Position numbers and translations under genes: made by a program. Below the pieces are notes generated by a model. It saw only the letters and a list, made by a program, of their open reading frames with translations, did not search any database and had not been told where the DNA came from. Of a stretch of DNA of 64,000 bases, positions 53,059-61,457 are shown in pieces (the first letter of the stretch is position 1; each line of letters starts with the position of its first letter). The stretch is taken from the NCBI RefSeq assembly GCF_014648895.1, contig NZ_BMRZ01000014.1, positions 1 through 64,000 of the forward strand, written 5' to 3'. This DNA is from Streptomyces tanashiensis. GTDB taxonomy: Bacteria > Actinomycetota > Actinomycetes > Streptomycetales > Streptomycetaceae.

Positions 53059-53841
53059 CTACGGCTGACGGGTGCCCGTCTCCCAGGTCCGCTGGACGTG
53101 ATTCATCGTGCCGAGCCACCGCTCGGGGTCGGTGGCGCGATTGCGGTAGTAGCCGGCGACCTCGGGGTGGGGCAGGACGAGGAAGCGGTCGGCCCCGATG
53201 GCGTCGACGAGGGCGTCGGCGACGTCCTCGGGCTCGATGGCCGTGGGGGCGAGGACGAGCTCGCCGGCGGATCCGGCGGCCGTGAGCATGTCCGTACGGA
53301 CGCCCTGCGGGCAGATGGCGTGGACCTTGAGGCCGCGGTGGCGGTAGGTGAGGGAGAGCCATTCGGCGAAGGCGTACGCGCCGTGCTTGGAGACGCTGTA
53401 CGGCGCCGCGCCGATCATGGTGAGGAGTCCGGCGGCGGAGACGGTGGAGACGAAGCGGCCGCTGCCGCGCTCCAGCCACTCCGGGAGGAGGGCGCGGGCC
53501 GCGCGCACGTGGGCCATGACGTTGACGTCCCAGGCGGCGGCCCAGACGTCCTCGTCGGCGAAGGCGTCACCGGGCGAGGAGAGTCCGGCGTTGGCGCACC
53601 AGACGTCGACGGTGCCGCCGAGGGCCTCGCGGGCCTCGTCGACGACGGCGGAGGCGTCGCCGGGGACGGGGACGGCGCCGATCTCCTCGGCGACGGCCTT
53701 GGTGCGCCCGGGGTCGAGGTCGTTGACGACGACCCGGGCCCCCTCGGCGGCGAAGCGGCGGGCGAGGGCGGCGCCGATGCCGCCGCCCGCTCCGGTGACG
53801 ACGACACCGGCGCCCTGGAGCTCGTTCGTGTCCGCGGCCAT
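53059..53841 (-). CDS. Short-chain dehydrogenase/reductase
   Basis: 260 residues. Cofactor motif GVVVTGAGGGIGAALARRFAAEG, NDLDPGRT (acidic residue after the second strand, NAD preference), CANAGLSSPGDAF, catalytic Ser in STVSAAG, Tyr-x3-Lys in YSVSKHGAYAFAEW. Substrate unknown, possibly acyl-CoA derived because it shares an operator motif with the kinase/acyl-CoA dehydrogenase operon. Read in the same direction as the TetR gene downstream. Confidence 0.87.
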   Translation of the reverse strand: MAADTNELQGAGVVVTGAGGGIGAALARRFAAEGARVVVNDLDPGRTKAVAEEIGAVPVPGDASAVVDEAREALGGTVDVWCANAGLSSPGDAFADEDVWAAAWDVNVMAHVRAARALLPEWLERGSGRFVSTVSAAGLLTMIGAAPYSVSKHGAYAFAEWLSLTYRHRGLKVHAICPQGVRTDMLTAAGSAGELVLAPTAIEPEDVADALVDAIGADRFLVLPHPEVAGYYRNRATDPERWLGTMNHVQRTWETGTRQP

Positions 53842-53899
53842 GGACCCACCTCTCGGCTGTGACGGCGCGCCGTGACGGCACGCTGCGAAGACCGGGACA

Positions 53900-53917
53900 G
53901 ACTAACCGGTCGGTATG
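53900..53917 (-). promoter_or_regulatory. TetR-type operator before the SDR gene
   Basis: Minus-strand CATACCGACCGGTTAGTC, 59-76 nt before the SDR start. It differs at only three positions from the site at 45480-45497. Confidence 0.6.
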
Positions 53918-54008
53918 GAGAGGCGGAAGACCCGTTCCGCACGCCTCGTTCCCCGGGGCCGTCAGGAGCGCTAGCGTGCGTGCCCATGCCACACCGAGGA
54001 GGTCCCGC

Positions 54009-55256
54009 ATGAGCCTGTCGCGACGGAGTCTGCTGGCCGCCGGAGGCGCCCTCGGGGCGGCGGCGGCCACCACGGCCGCCCCCGCCTCCGCCGCGCCCGG
54101 GGGTCACGGCCATGTGCGGACCGGCTTCGAGCGGCTCGCGGCCGACGGATACGCCCTCCTCGCGGGCGAACGGGTCGGCGTCGTCACCAACCCGACCGGC
54201 ATCACCCTGGACGCGCGCCACATCGTGGACGTGATGCACGCCGACGAGCGGGTGGACCTGGTCGCCGTCTTCGGCCCCGAGCACGGCTTCCGGGGCACCG
54301 CCCAGGCGGGCGGCTCCGAGGGGCGGTACGACGACCCGGCGACCGGGCTGCCCGTCTACGACACGTATCTGAAGAGCGGGCAGCCGCTGGCGGACGCCTT
54401 CACCGCCTCCGGGGTGGACACGGTCGTCTTCGACATCCAGGACGTCGGCGCCCGCTTCTACACGTACATCTGGACGCTGTACGACTGCATGGCGGCCGCC
54501 GCCCTCGCAGGGAAGCGGTTCGTGGTCCTGGACCGGCCGAACCCGGTGACCGGACGGGCCGCGCTCGGTCCCGTCCTGGACCGGGCGTTCGCGACCTTCG
54601 TCGGGCGGGAGCCGATCGCGCAGGCGCACGGCATGACGGTCGCCGAGCTGGCCGGGCTGTTCGACCGCGAGTTCCTGGCCGCGCCCGTCGCCCTGGAGAC
54701 CGTACGGATGACGGGGTGGCGGCGGTCGGACTTCTTCGACGCGACCGGGCTGCCGTGGGTGCCGCCCAGCCCGAACATGCCGACGCCGGACACCGCGCTC
54801 GTGTACTCCGGCACGTGTCTCTTCGAGGGCACCAACCTCTCCGAGGGGCGGGGCACCACGCGCCCCTTCGAACTCCTCGGCGCCGAGGGGATCGACCGGC
54901 GGTGGGCGGAGGCGGCGAACGCCCTCGGCCTGCCCGGGGTCCGGTTCCGCGAGGCGTACTTCGCCCCGACCTTCTCCAAGTTCCAGGGGAAGACGGTCGG
55001 CGGCGTGCAGCTGCACGTCCACGACCGTGCGTCCTTCGACCCGGTACGGACGGGGATCGGGCTCCTGGTCACGGCCCGGAGCTCGTGGTCCGGCTTCGCC
55101 TGGCGGGCGGACCACTGGATCGACAAGCTGACCGGCTCGACCCGGGTGCGGACCCTGATCGACGCGGGCGCGGGCGTGGACGAGGTCGTCGGGGCGTGGG
55201 AGACGGACCTGGCGGCGTTCCGGTCGGTGCGCGAGGAGTATCTGCTGTACCGCTGA
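54009..55256 (+). CDS. Exo-beta-N-acetylmuramidase NamZ-type (DUF1343)
   Basis: 415 residues. Secreted by the Tat system: SRRSLLAAGGALGAAAATTAAPASA has the twin arginine. The DUF1343 body has AGERVGVVTNPTGITLD, VAVFGPEHGFRGTAQAG, VVFDIQDVGARFYTYIWTLYD, VLDRPNPVTG and TNLSEGRGTTRPFELLGA, typical of NamZ, which removes terminal N-acetylmuramic acid from peptidoglycan fragments. Recycling of wall material is its likely role. AGGAGG lies 6 nt before the ATG. Alone on its strand between two opposite genes. Confidence 0.88.
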   Translation: MSLSRRSLLAAGGALGAAAATTAAPASAAPGGHGHVRTGFERLAADGYALLAGERVGVVTNPTGITLDARHIVDVMHADERVDLVAVFGPEHGFRGTAQAGGSEGRYDDPATGLPVYDTYLKSGQPLADAFTASGVDTVVFDIQDVGARFYTYIWTLYDCMAAAALAGKRFVVLDRPNPVTGRAALGPVLDRAFATFVGREPIAQAHGMTVAELAGLFDREFLAAPVALETVRMTGWRRSDFFDATGLPWVPPSPNMPTPDTALVYSGTCLFEGTNLSEGRGTTRPFELLGAEGIDRRWAEAANALGLPGVRFREAYFAPTFSKFQGKTVGGVQLHVHDRASFDPVRTGIGLLVTARSSWSGFAWRADHWIDKLTGSTRVRTLIDAGAGVDEVVGAWETDLAAFRSVREEYLLYR

Positions 55257-55343
55257 CCGGTCTCGCCGGGTGGGGGTTGCCCCCCGTCCGGTACGGGTGC
55301 GGGCGGGATGTCCCCCGGGCGTCCCGCCGACCACGCTTGCCCC

Positions 55344-56681
55344 ATGAACCTCTCCTTACGACGCCGTCGTCTGCCGCTCGTCGGGCTCCTCCTCGCCGCC
55401 TGCCTGGGCTCCCTGGCGCCCGCCGCGGGCGCCGCCACCGCCCCGGCCGGCCCCGATCCCGCGCGCGAACTCGCTCGCTCCGCCCGGCCCCTGACCGATC
55501 TGCGCCCGCTGGACCGGATGATCGGCTCGGCCGAGGTCGTCGGCATCGGCGAGGCCACCCACAGCTCGGCGGACTTCTTCACCGCGAAGCACCGGATCTT
55601 CGAACACCTCGTGGAGTCCCGGGGCTTCACCACCTTCGCCCTGGAGGCCCCCTGGTCCACCGGGCTCCTCGTCGACGAGTGGGTCCGCACCGGCCGGGGC
55701 GACATCCGGGAGATCATGCGGGACGAATTCCAGGAGTCGTACCGCCTCTGGAACACCGAGGAGTACCTCGACCTGTTCCGGTGGATGCGGAGGTACAACC
55801 AGCTCCACCCCGGACACCAGGTCCGCTTCATGGGCAACGACCTCGGCTACGCGGGACCGAACCTCTTCGACGCCGTCACCTCGTACGTCGCCCGGGTCCA
55901 CCCGGCGCTCCTCCCCCGTTTCCGGGAGCTGTACCGGGACTCGCGCCCCACGGGCTCGGTGGAGGCCTGGATGAAGGGCTACATGGAGAAGCCGCGCCCC
56001 GAACGGCAGCGGATGGCCGGCGACGTGAACCGCGCCCTCGCCCTCCTGGAGCGGCAGAGCCCCGGCAAGGGCCCGGGAGCGCGGGAGGCGCACCTGTGGG
56101 CGGTGCAGCACGCGCGCGCGATCGCCCAGTCCGGCACCGAGTACGCCCACGACCTGACGACGCCGGAGGGGGTCGCCGCGGCGATGCTCTACCGCGACCG
56201 CATCATGGCCGAGAACACCGTGTGGTGGCAGCGGGCGACCGGCGACCGGATGGTGCTCTCCGCGCACAACGGGCACGTCGGCTACGAGACGGCGACGCCG
56301 GACCAGTACCCGCGGACCCAGGGCGCGTTCCTGCGGGACGCCCTCGGCCGGGACTACGTGACGGTGGGCGCCTCCTTCGGACAGGGCTCCTTCAACGCGC
56401 ACGACACCACGGCCCCCGGCGAACCGCTCCGGGCCTTCACCGTCGCCCCGCTCGGCCCCGGCAGCAGCGCCGACACCCTGGACCGGGTCGCGTCCGGCCC
56501 GTTCTACCTGGACCTGAGGCGTACGGCTCCGGCGGCGCGCGACTGGCTGGGCGTGCCCCGGCCGACCCGGCACATCGGGACGGCGTTCCCCTGGGAGGGC
56601 GACGTCGCGTCCGTGCGGTACTCCACCGCGTACGACCTCCTGATCCACTTCCCGAGGATCTCGGCGGCACGGCTGCGCTGA
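55344..56681 (+). CDS. Erythromycin esterase-family protein, secreted
   Basis: 445 residues. Signal peptide: basic LRRRRLPLVGLLLAACLGSLAPAAGA. The Ere-type core includes VVGIGEATHSSADFFTAKHRIFEHLVE (catalytic Glu/His region), FALEAPWSTGLLVDEWVRTG, FMGNDLGY and a late NGHVGYETATPDQYPRTQGAFLRDALGRDY. Members hydrolyse macrolides or have unknown esterase roles; a predicted export signal argues against a purely intracellular resistance enzyme. It could also act on another ester. No macrolide gene cluster is nearby. Confidence 0.82.
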   Translation: MNLSLRRRRLPLVGLLLAACLGSLAPAAGAATAPAGPDPARELARSARPLTDLRPLDRMIGSAEVVGIGEATHSSADFFTAKHRIFEHLVESRGFTTFALEAPWSTGLLVDEWVRTGRGDIREIMRDEFQESYRLWNTEEYLDLFRWMRRYNQLHPGHQVRFMGNDLGYAGPNLFDAVTSYVARVHPALLPRFRELYRDSRPTGSVEAWMKGYMEKPRPERQRMAGDVNRALALLERQSPGKGPGAREAHLWAVQHARAIAQSGTEYAHDLTTPEGVAAAMLYRDRIMAENTVWWQRATGDRMVLSAHNGHVGYETATPDQYPRTQGAFLRDALGRDYVTVGASFGQGSFNAHDTTAPGEPLRAFTVAPLGPGSSADTLDRVASGPFYLDLRRTAPAARDWLGVPRPTRHIGTAFPWEGDVASVRYSTAYDLLIHFPRISAARLR

Positions 56682-56798
56682 CGGTCCCTCGGACGTCTGG
56701 ACGGTCCCGTGCGCGGGCATGCTGGCCAAGGAGCCGCCGCCCGCGCACGGGGCGCACTCGGCGCTGCGGCCCCCTCGACGTGGAGGGACGGTCTGGTC

Positions 56799-58070
56799 GT
56801 GACCGGGATGAGTGTGGAGCCGTACCGGGAGATCACCTTCGACAAGGACGGCGACGGGCCGCCGGGCCAGGCCTCGGAGCTCGTCGCGCTGGCGCGCCGG
56901 GGCGTCGGCGACCTGGTGGTGTTCGCGCACGGGTGGAACAACTCCCCGTCGGGCGCCACCCGTCTCTGCTCCGACTTCTTCGAGCCCTTCCCCGGGCTGC
57001 TCGCGCCCGGGGTGGAGGCGGGGTACGCGGGGGTGATCTGGCCCTCGATGATGTTCACGGACGAGCCGGTGCCCGACTACCGGGCCCTGGTGACGGTCCT
57101 TCCGGAGAAGGAGCCGGTCATAGGGCGGCTCACGGAGCTGCTGGCCGCGGCGCCGCCGGAGGAGGCGGCGTTCGCCGAGTTCGGGGCGCTGCTGCGGGAA
57201 CTGATCGACGTGGGCGTGGAGGGCGTGGGCCTGGAGGGCGTGGGCCTGGAGGGCGTGGGCCTGGAGGGCGTGGGCCTGGAGGGCGTGGCCGTCCCGGATG
57301 CGGTTCCGGAGTTCCTGGTCGCGGACCCGGTGGAGGTGTGCGCCCTGTTCACCGAGGCCCTGGAGAGCGCCGGCACGCTCCCGGCGGAGGCCTTCGGCGG
57401 GGGCCTGAGGAAGTACTGGAAGGGCGCCAAGGAGGTGCTGCGGCAGGCCACGTACTACGTGATGAAGAAGCGGGCCGGGCGGGTCGGCGAGCAGGGGCTC
57501 GGACCGCTGCTCGGCGAGGTCGCGCGCGCCGCCCCCGGGCTCCGGGTCCACCTCGTGGGCCACAGCATGGGGGCCCGGCTCGTCGCGTACGCGCTGCGGG
57601 GGCTGCCCGCCGGGGCCCGGCCGGTGGCCTCCCTGACGCTCCTTCAGGGATCCCTCTCGCACTACGCGTTCGCGGCGCGGCTGCCGCACGACCCCGGCCG
57701 GTCCGGTTCGCTGCGGGACCTGCAGCACCGGGTGCGGGGGCCGGTGGTGGCCTGCTACTCGCGGCACGACACGGCGCTGGGGGTCATGTACCCGCTGGCG
57801 TCCCGGCTCGCGAACGACTCCGCGTCGCTGACCGGCACCGGGTCGGGGCTGATCGGCGCGGACGACCCGCGCTGGGGCGCGATCGGGCACGACGGCGTGC
57901 GGGCGGTGCCGGAGGGCGTGCGACGGGGCCTCGCGGACGTCCTGCGCGAGGGGGTGCCGGGCTCGGGGTGCGTGAGCGTGGACGTGGCCGACGTGGTCCG
58001 CTCGCACAGCGACATCTGCCGGCCGGAACTGGCCCGGGTGGTGGTCTCGGCGGCCCGGACGGGCCGCTAG
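56799..58070 (+). CDS. Alpha/beta hydrolase with VGLEG repeat insert
   Basis: 423 residues, cytoplasmic. N-terminal GDLVVFAHGWNNSPSGATRL (oxyanion region), nucleophile elbow VHLVGHSMGARLVAYALRGL near residue 252, and a late His in WGAIGHDGVRAVP. A large helical insert lies between, containing five tandem VG(V/L)EG units (residues ~138-162). Substrate unknown. The GTG at 56799 has GGAGGG 11 nt upstream; ATG at 56808 is further from it. It lies 117 nt after the Ere-type gene. Confidence 0.76.
   Translation: MTGMSVEPYREITFDKDGDGPPGQASELVALARRGVGDLVVFAHGWNNSPSGATRLCSDFFEPFPGLLAPGVEAGYAGVIWPSMMFTDEPVPDYRALVTVLPEKEPVIGRLTELLAAAPPEEAAFAEFGALLRELIDVGVEGVGLEGVGLEGVGLEGVGLEGVAVPDAVPEFLVADPVEVCALFTEALESAGTLPAEAFGGGLRKYWKGAKEVLRQATYYVMKKRAGRVGEQGLGPLLGEVARAAPGLRVHLVGHSMGARLVAYALRGLPAGARPVASLTLLQGSLSHYAFAARLPHDPGRSGSLRDLQHRVRGPVVACYSRHDTALGVMYPLASRLANDSASLTGTGSGLIGADDPRWGAIGHDGVRAVPEGVRRGLADVLREGVPGSGCVSVDVADVVRSHSDICRPELARVVVSAARTGR
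57210..57284 (+). repeat. Five 15-bp tandem repeats inside the hydrolase gene
   Basis: Unit GTGGGCCTGGAGGGC, five copies (the first with one base changed), each coding Val-Gly-Leu-Glu-Gly. It is in frame. The high identity points to recent duplication and possible strain-to-strain length changes. Confidence 0.92.
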
Positions 58071-58132
58071 AACCCACCGGACGCGCTGGTTCCGCAGGGT
58101 GACGGGCGTCTCTTCCACCCCGCTGATGGCTG

Positions 58133-58150
58133 CCATCGGAATTTCGATGG
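58133..58150. promoter_or_regulatory. Palindrome in front of the zinc-ribbon/BKACE operon
   Basis: CCATCG-N6-CGATGG in the 146-bp gap, 67-84 nt before the start of the next gene. It could be an operator. No regulator gene is adjacent. Confidence 0.4.
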
Positions 58151-58216
58151 AACACGGCGGGGCGCTCGTTCGTCCCTCTGATAGCGCGGAAGGACCAGCG
58201 GCGGAGGTGGCGAGTG

Positions 58217-58831
58217 ATGGCCGGTTTCCGGAGTCTCGCGAGACAGGTGCGCGATCCGGGGTGCGACACGGCGCTGCGCAGGTATTCACTGCGCAAGTGC
58301 CTGGAGAGGTTCGCGCCGTACGGACACCGTGCGACCTGGGACCATCTGTGCCGCAGGCACAGATTCGGTCCCGAGGACCGGGAGCTCGACCCGGGGCGGC
58401 TGGTGGCCGCGCTCGACGAGCTGGAGGAGGCGCGGGCCGTGTGGCTCGCGTACGAGGAGCGGTTCGCCGCCCGGCGGCGGCGCGAGAAGCACGAGGGGCT
58501 GCGCGGGCTCGGCGCGCTCGACGCATGGCACCGGCGCGTCTGGGGCGGGAACGGCGTGGTCCGCTGCGGCGACCCGGCGGTGCACCCCTCGGACCCGCTG
58601 CCGGAGGTGCTGCGGCGGCTGATCGGCGCCCTCGAACGGGGGCCGGGCGAGGCGTGTCCGGTGTGCGCGGGGCCGCGGATCGAGTGGGCCGGGCCGGGTG
58701 ACCCGTACGACCCGTGGCTCGGTCCGGTGTGCGGGGACTGCGGGGTGGGCGTCCCGCGTGCGGTGCTGACCTCGGGGGCGCTGGCCCGGGCGCGCGGGGA
58801 CCGGAGCCGGCCGCTGGCCTCGGCGGCGTGA
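58217..58831 (+). CDS. Conserved protein with C-terminal zinc-ribbon-like cysteines
   Basis: 204 residues. Basic helical N-terminal half (SLARQVRDPGCDTALRRYSLRKCLERFAPYGHRATWDHLCRRHRFG). The C-terminal part has CPVCAGPRIEWAGP...PVCGDCGVGVPRAVL, i.e. CxxC near residue 152 and CxxC near residue 177, a plausible zinc ribbon. Unknown function. The ATG has GGAGG 9 nt upstream; GTG at 58214 is also possible. The end overlaps the BKACE gene (GTGA), so the two are coupled. Confidence 0.7.
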   Translation: MAGFRSLARQVRDPGCDTALRRYSLRKCLERFAPYGHRATWDHLCRRHRFGPEDRELDPGRLVAALDELEEARAVWLAYEERFAARRRREKHEGLRGLGALDAWHRRVWGGNGVVRCGDPAVHPSDPLPEVLRRLIGALERGPGEACPVCAGPRIEWAGPGDPYDPWLGPVCGDCGVGVPRAVLTSGALARARGDRSRPLASAA

Positions 58832-59730
58832 GGCGGGCGTCGCCCGCGGTGCTGCAGGTGTGTCTCAACGGCTCGCGGGGGCCGGGGGATTCGGCGGTCG
58901 TCCCGATGTCGCCGGAGTCGCTCGCGGAGTCCGCGGCGCGGGCGGTGGCGGCGGGAGCCGGGGAGGTGCGGGTGCATCCCCGCACGCCGTGCGGCCGGAC
59001 CTCGCTCTCCCCCCGGGTGCTCGCGCCGGTCCTGGCGGAGCTGCGGCCGGCCGTGTCGGCGGTGGCGGGAGCCCCGGTGCCGGTCACGACGGCGGCGTCG
59101 GCCGAGCCCGAGCCCGGCCGCCGGGTGGAGCGGATCCGGTCCTGGACGGTGCTCCCCGATCTGGTGTCGGTCGACTGGCACGAGCCGGGTGCCGAGGCGG
59201 TGGTGGCAGCGCTCCTGGAGCGCGGGGTCGGGGTCGAGGCCGCGCTGTGGTCCGGTACGGACGGCCCGGAGCGGTTCGCGAGCTCCCCGCCGGCGCCGGG
59301 GGTGCGGCGGGTCCTGGTGAGGGTGACGGCAGCGGGCTCGGACGGCGATCCGGAGGCCGCGGCCCGCGCCCTGCTCTCGACGCTCGCCGTGCAGCCGGGG
59401 CGCCCGGCGCCGGCACACGGTCTCCCCGTGCCGCCGCACGGTCCCCCGGTACAGGTGCACGGTCCCCCGGCGCCGCCGCACGGTCTCCCGGTACAGGTGC
59501 ACAGTGCCCCCGCGCCGCCGCACGGCCTCCCGGTACAGGTGCACGGTCTCCCGGTTCTGCTGCACGGTGAGGAGGACGGCGCCTGGCCGGTGCTGCGGCT
59601 CGCCCGCCGCCTGGGTGCCGGTGCCCGGATCGGTCTGGAGGACACCCTGCTCCTGCCGGACGGCACCCCGGCGCGCTCCAACGCCGAACTGGTGACGGCG
59701 GCCCTCGCGTACGGGCGGACGGGCTTCTAG
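58828..59730 (+). CDS. BKACE (beta-keto acid cleavage enzyme, DUF849) homologue with histidine repeat
   Basis: 300 residues, TIM-barrel enzyme type that condenses a beta-keto acid with acetyl-CoA and cleaves it. N-terminal [51 protein letters not shown] matches the family, as does [25 protein letters not shown] (catalytic Glu region). The zinc-site HxH of the family is RVH here, so one His appears lost, and activity is doubtful. Seven tandem 7-residue units with His every seventh position are inserted before LLHGEED. Starts at GTG overlapping the previous gene. Ends in a 4-nt convergent overlap with soxR (CTAG). Confidence 0.75.
   Translation: MRRASPAVLQVCLNGSRGPGDSAVVPMSPESLAESAARAVAAGAGEVRVHPRTPCGRTSLSPRVLAPVLAELRPAVSAVAGAPVPVTTAASAEPEPGRRVERIRSWTVLPDLVSVDWHEPGAEAVVAALLERGVGVEAALWSGTDGPERFASSPPAPGVRRVLVRVTAAGSDGDPEAAARALLSTLAVQPGRPAPAHGLPVPPHGPPVQVHGPPAPPHGLPVQVHSAPAPPHGLPVQVHGLPVLLHGEEDGAWPVLRLARRLGAGARIGLEDTLLLPDGTPARSNAELVTAALAYGRTGF
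59416..59562 (+). repeat. Seven 21-bp tandem units, His every seventh residue
   Basis: Units such as [14 protein letters not shown] and HGLPVQV, seven in a row (147 bp). They precede the conserved LLHGEED of the barrel and resemble it in part (HGLPVLL), so they probably arose by duplicating that segment. Confidence 0.85.
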
Positions 59731-60209
59731 TCGGCGGCGCCCTCGGCCGCCGGGCGGCGTACGGGGAGGAGGCGGGAGCCCGCCATCTGCTCGCCGAAGC
59801 GGTCGTCGGGGTTGGACAGGACGCAGGTCTCCAGGGACAGGCAGCCGCAGCCGATGCAGTCGGTCAGGTGGTCGCGCAGCCGGCCCAGCTGCTTGATGCG
59901 CTCGTCGAGTTCGGTGCGCCAGGCCCCGGAGAGGCGGGCCCAGTCCTCGTTCGTGGGGGTGCGCTCCTCGGGGAGCTGGGCCAGCGCCTCCCGGATGGTG
60001 GCCAGGGGGATGCCGACCCGCTGCGCGGCCCGGACGAAGGCGACCCGGCGGAGGGTGTCGCGGCCGTAGCGCCGCTGGTTGCCGGCGGTGCGGCGGCTGC
60101 TGATGAGCCCCTTCGCCTCGTAGAAGTGCAGGGCGGAGACGGCGGCCCCGCTGCGGGCGGACAGCTGGCCGACGGTGAGTTCGTGGATCTTCTCTGGAAT
60201 CTGCGGCAC
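59727..60209 (-). CDS. soxR: Redox-sensing MerR-family regulator SoxR
   Basis: 160 residues. The MerR-type HTH is at the start ([57 protein letters not shown]), followed by a dimerisation helix and the [2Fe-2S] loop [12 protein letters not shown] (C-x2-C-x-C-x5-C). In Streptomyces SoxR senses redox-active antibiotics such as actinorhodin rather than superoxide. The GTG at 60209 has a TAGGGT box 7 nt upstream and no ribosome-binding site (probably leaderless). Position matches S. coelicolor soxR as I recall it. Divergent from the MaoC gene. Confidence 0.92.
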   Translation of the reverse strand: MPQIPEKIHELTVGQLSARSGAAVSALHFYEAKGLISSRRTAGNQRRYGRDTLRRVAFVRAAQRVGIPLATIREALAQLPEERTPTNEDWARLSGAWRTELDERIKQLGRLRDHLTDCIGCGCLSLETCVLSNPDDRFGEQMAGSRLLPVRRPAAEGAAD

Positions 60210-60271
60210 TCGGGGAACCCTACTGGTCTGTCGTTGGCGGCCGTTGACAGCGGCCTCCGCAGCCCACATGC

Positions 60272-60288
60272 TGAGCAAGCGCTTAGAT
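60272..60288 (+). promoter_or_regulatory. TetR-type operator, copy 1, before maoC
   Basis: TGAGCAAGCGCTTAGAT, 42-58 nt before the MaoC start. It has the 8-bp perfect core AAGCGCTT. An identical 17-mer lies at 61458-61474. It resembles the KstR2-type box AnCAAGnnCTTGnT. A further ATACC-N8-GGTAT repeat lies at 60287-60304. Confidence 0.7.
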
Positions 60289-60329
60289 ACCGACCATTAG
60301 GTATGCCGTACGAGAAGGGACGAGGGAAC

Positions 60330-60791
60330 ATGGCCGAGCCGAGGATCTTCACCTCCGCCGAGGAGCTGCGCGCGGGGGTCGGCGAGCAGCTGGGGCACAG
60401 CGACTGGGTGGAGATCGACCAGAAGCGGATCGACCTCTTCGCCGAGGCGACCGGGGACCACCAGTGGATCCACGTGGACCCGGAGCGCGCCGCCGCCGGC
60501 CCCTTCGGCACGACGATCGCGCACGGCTACCTGACGCTGTCGCTGCTGCCGCTGTTCGTCCCGCAGGTGCTGCGGGTCGAGGGCATGAAGATGGGCCTCA
60601 ACTACGGGACGGAGAAGGTCCGCTTCCCCGCCCCGGTCCCGGTCGGCTCGCGACTGCGCGCCACCGCCGTCCTGACGAAGGTCGAGGAGGCGGGCGGCGG
60701 CGTGCAGGTGACGGCCGCGGTGACCGTGGAGCGCGAGGGCTCCGAGAAGCCCGTCTGCGTCGCCGAGTCGGTCTCCCGCTACTACTTCTGA
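60330..60791 (+). CDS. MaoC-type (R)-hydratase
   Basis: 153 residues, hot-dog fold enoyl-CoA hydratase. The catalytic Asp/His pair is visible in FAEATGDHQWIHVDPERAAAGPFGTTIAHGYLTLSL, followed by MKMGLNYGTEKVRFPAPVPVGSRLRA. It hydrates 2-enoyl-CoA in fatty-acid or steroid side-chain use. The start has GAGGGAAC 5 nt upstream. The last 10 nt overlap the convergent TetR gene, whose operator-like repeat lies in front of this gene. Confidence 0.9.
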   Translation: MAEPRIFTSAEELRAGVGEQLGHSDWVEIDQKRIDLFAEATGDHQWIHVDPERAAAGPFGTTIAHGYLTLSLLPLFVPQVLRVEGMKMGLNYGTEKVRFPAPVPVGSRLRATAVLTKVEEAGGGVQVTAAVTVEREGSEKPVCVAESVSRYYF

Positions 60792-61408
60792 GCGCCGGCC
60801 ATCCGCAGGACGAGGTCGGCGTAGAGCGCGCCGACCTCGTCGGCGGTCCGGCGGCCCTGCGTGTTGAACCAGCGCGAGACGTCGATGCAGAGGGAGAGCA
60901 CCGCGACCGTGGTGCCGGGCACGTCCGACACCGCGAACTCGCCCGCCGCGACGCCCTCGTTGATGATCCGCCGGATCACGGCCTCGGACTCGCGGCGCAG
61001 CTCGACGATCTCGGCGCGGTGCTCGGGGCCGAGGGCGTCGAGCTCGTACTGGACGACGCGCGCGGTCGTGTGGCGCTCGGCGTGCCAGCGGACGAAGGAG
61101 CGCACGGCGTCGGCGAGCCGCTCGGCGGCGGTGCCCTCGCCGTCGGCCGCGGCCCGGAGGATCTCCAGGGCCTTGTCGTGACCGATGCGGCTGATCCGGT
61201 GGAGCAGCTCTTCCTTGGTCTTGTAGTGGATGTAGAGCGCGGCCGGGCTCATCCCGGCGCGTCCCGCGATGTCCCGGGTGGTGGTGGCGTGGTAGCCGCG
61301 CTCGGCGAACGCCTCGACGGCGGCCACGAGCAGCCGCCGGGCCGCCTCGGGCGTGACCTCGCCCCAGGGCATGTCCTCGCCCCCGGGCGTCTCCTCCGCC
61401 GCGCTCAT
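60782..61408 (-). CDS. TetR-family regulator (KstR2-like)
   Basis: 208 residues. HTH at residues ~20-65 (ARRLLVAAVEAFAERGYHATTTRDIAGRAGMSPAALYIHYKTKEELL). C-terminal domain with VLSLCIDVSRWFNTQGRRTADEVGALYADLVLRM, found in actinobacterial TetRs of acyl-CoA and steroid metabolism. The same 17-bp palindrome lies upstream of it and of the convergent maoC gene, so it probably represses both. GGGAG precedes the ATG; the longer reading has no site. Ends in overlap with maoC. Confidence 0.86.
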   Translation of the reverse strand: MSAAEETPGGEDMPWGEVTPEAARRLLVAAVEAFAERGYHATTTRDIAGRAGMSPAALYIHYKTKEELLHRISRIGHDKALEILRAAADGEGTAAERLADAVRSFVRWHAERHTTARVVQYELDALGPEHRAEIVELRRESEAVIRRIINEGVAAGEFAVSDVPGTTVAVLSLCIDVSRWFNTQGRRTADEVGALYADLVLRMAGAQK

Positions 61409-61457
61409 CCCACACTCCCTCTCGGACCCCGTCAGGACGAACACCATACAACGAGGG

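Noticed and set aside
55344-56681. Macrolide resistance gene of a biosynthetic cluster
   Set aside because: The erythromycin-esterase homologue has a signal peptide and no polyketide or macrolide genes nearby, so a resistance role is not supported.
59416-59562. Repeat as a CRISPR-like or noncoding array
   Set aside because: The 21-bp units are contiguous, in frame and coding; no unique spacers separate them.
55356-59681. 1441-codon minus-strand open frame over the Ere-type, hydrolase and BKACE genes
   Set aside because: It runs antisense through several genes with intact motifs and their intergenic regions; it is a product of GC-rich third positions.
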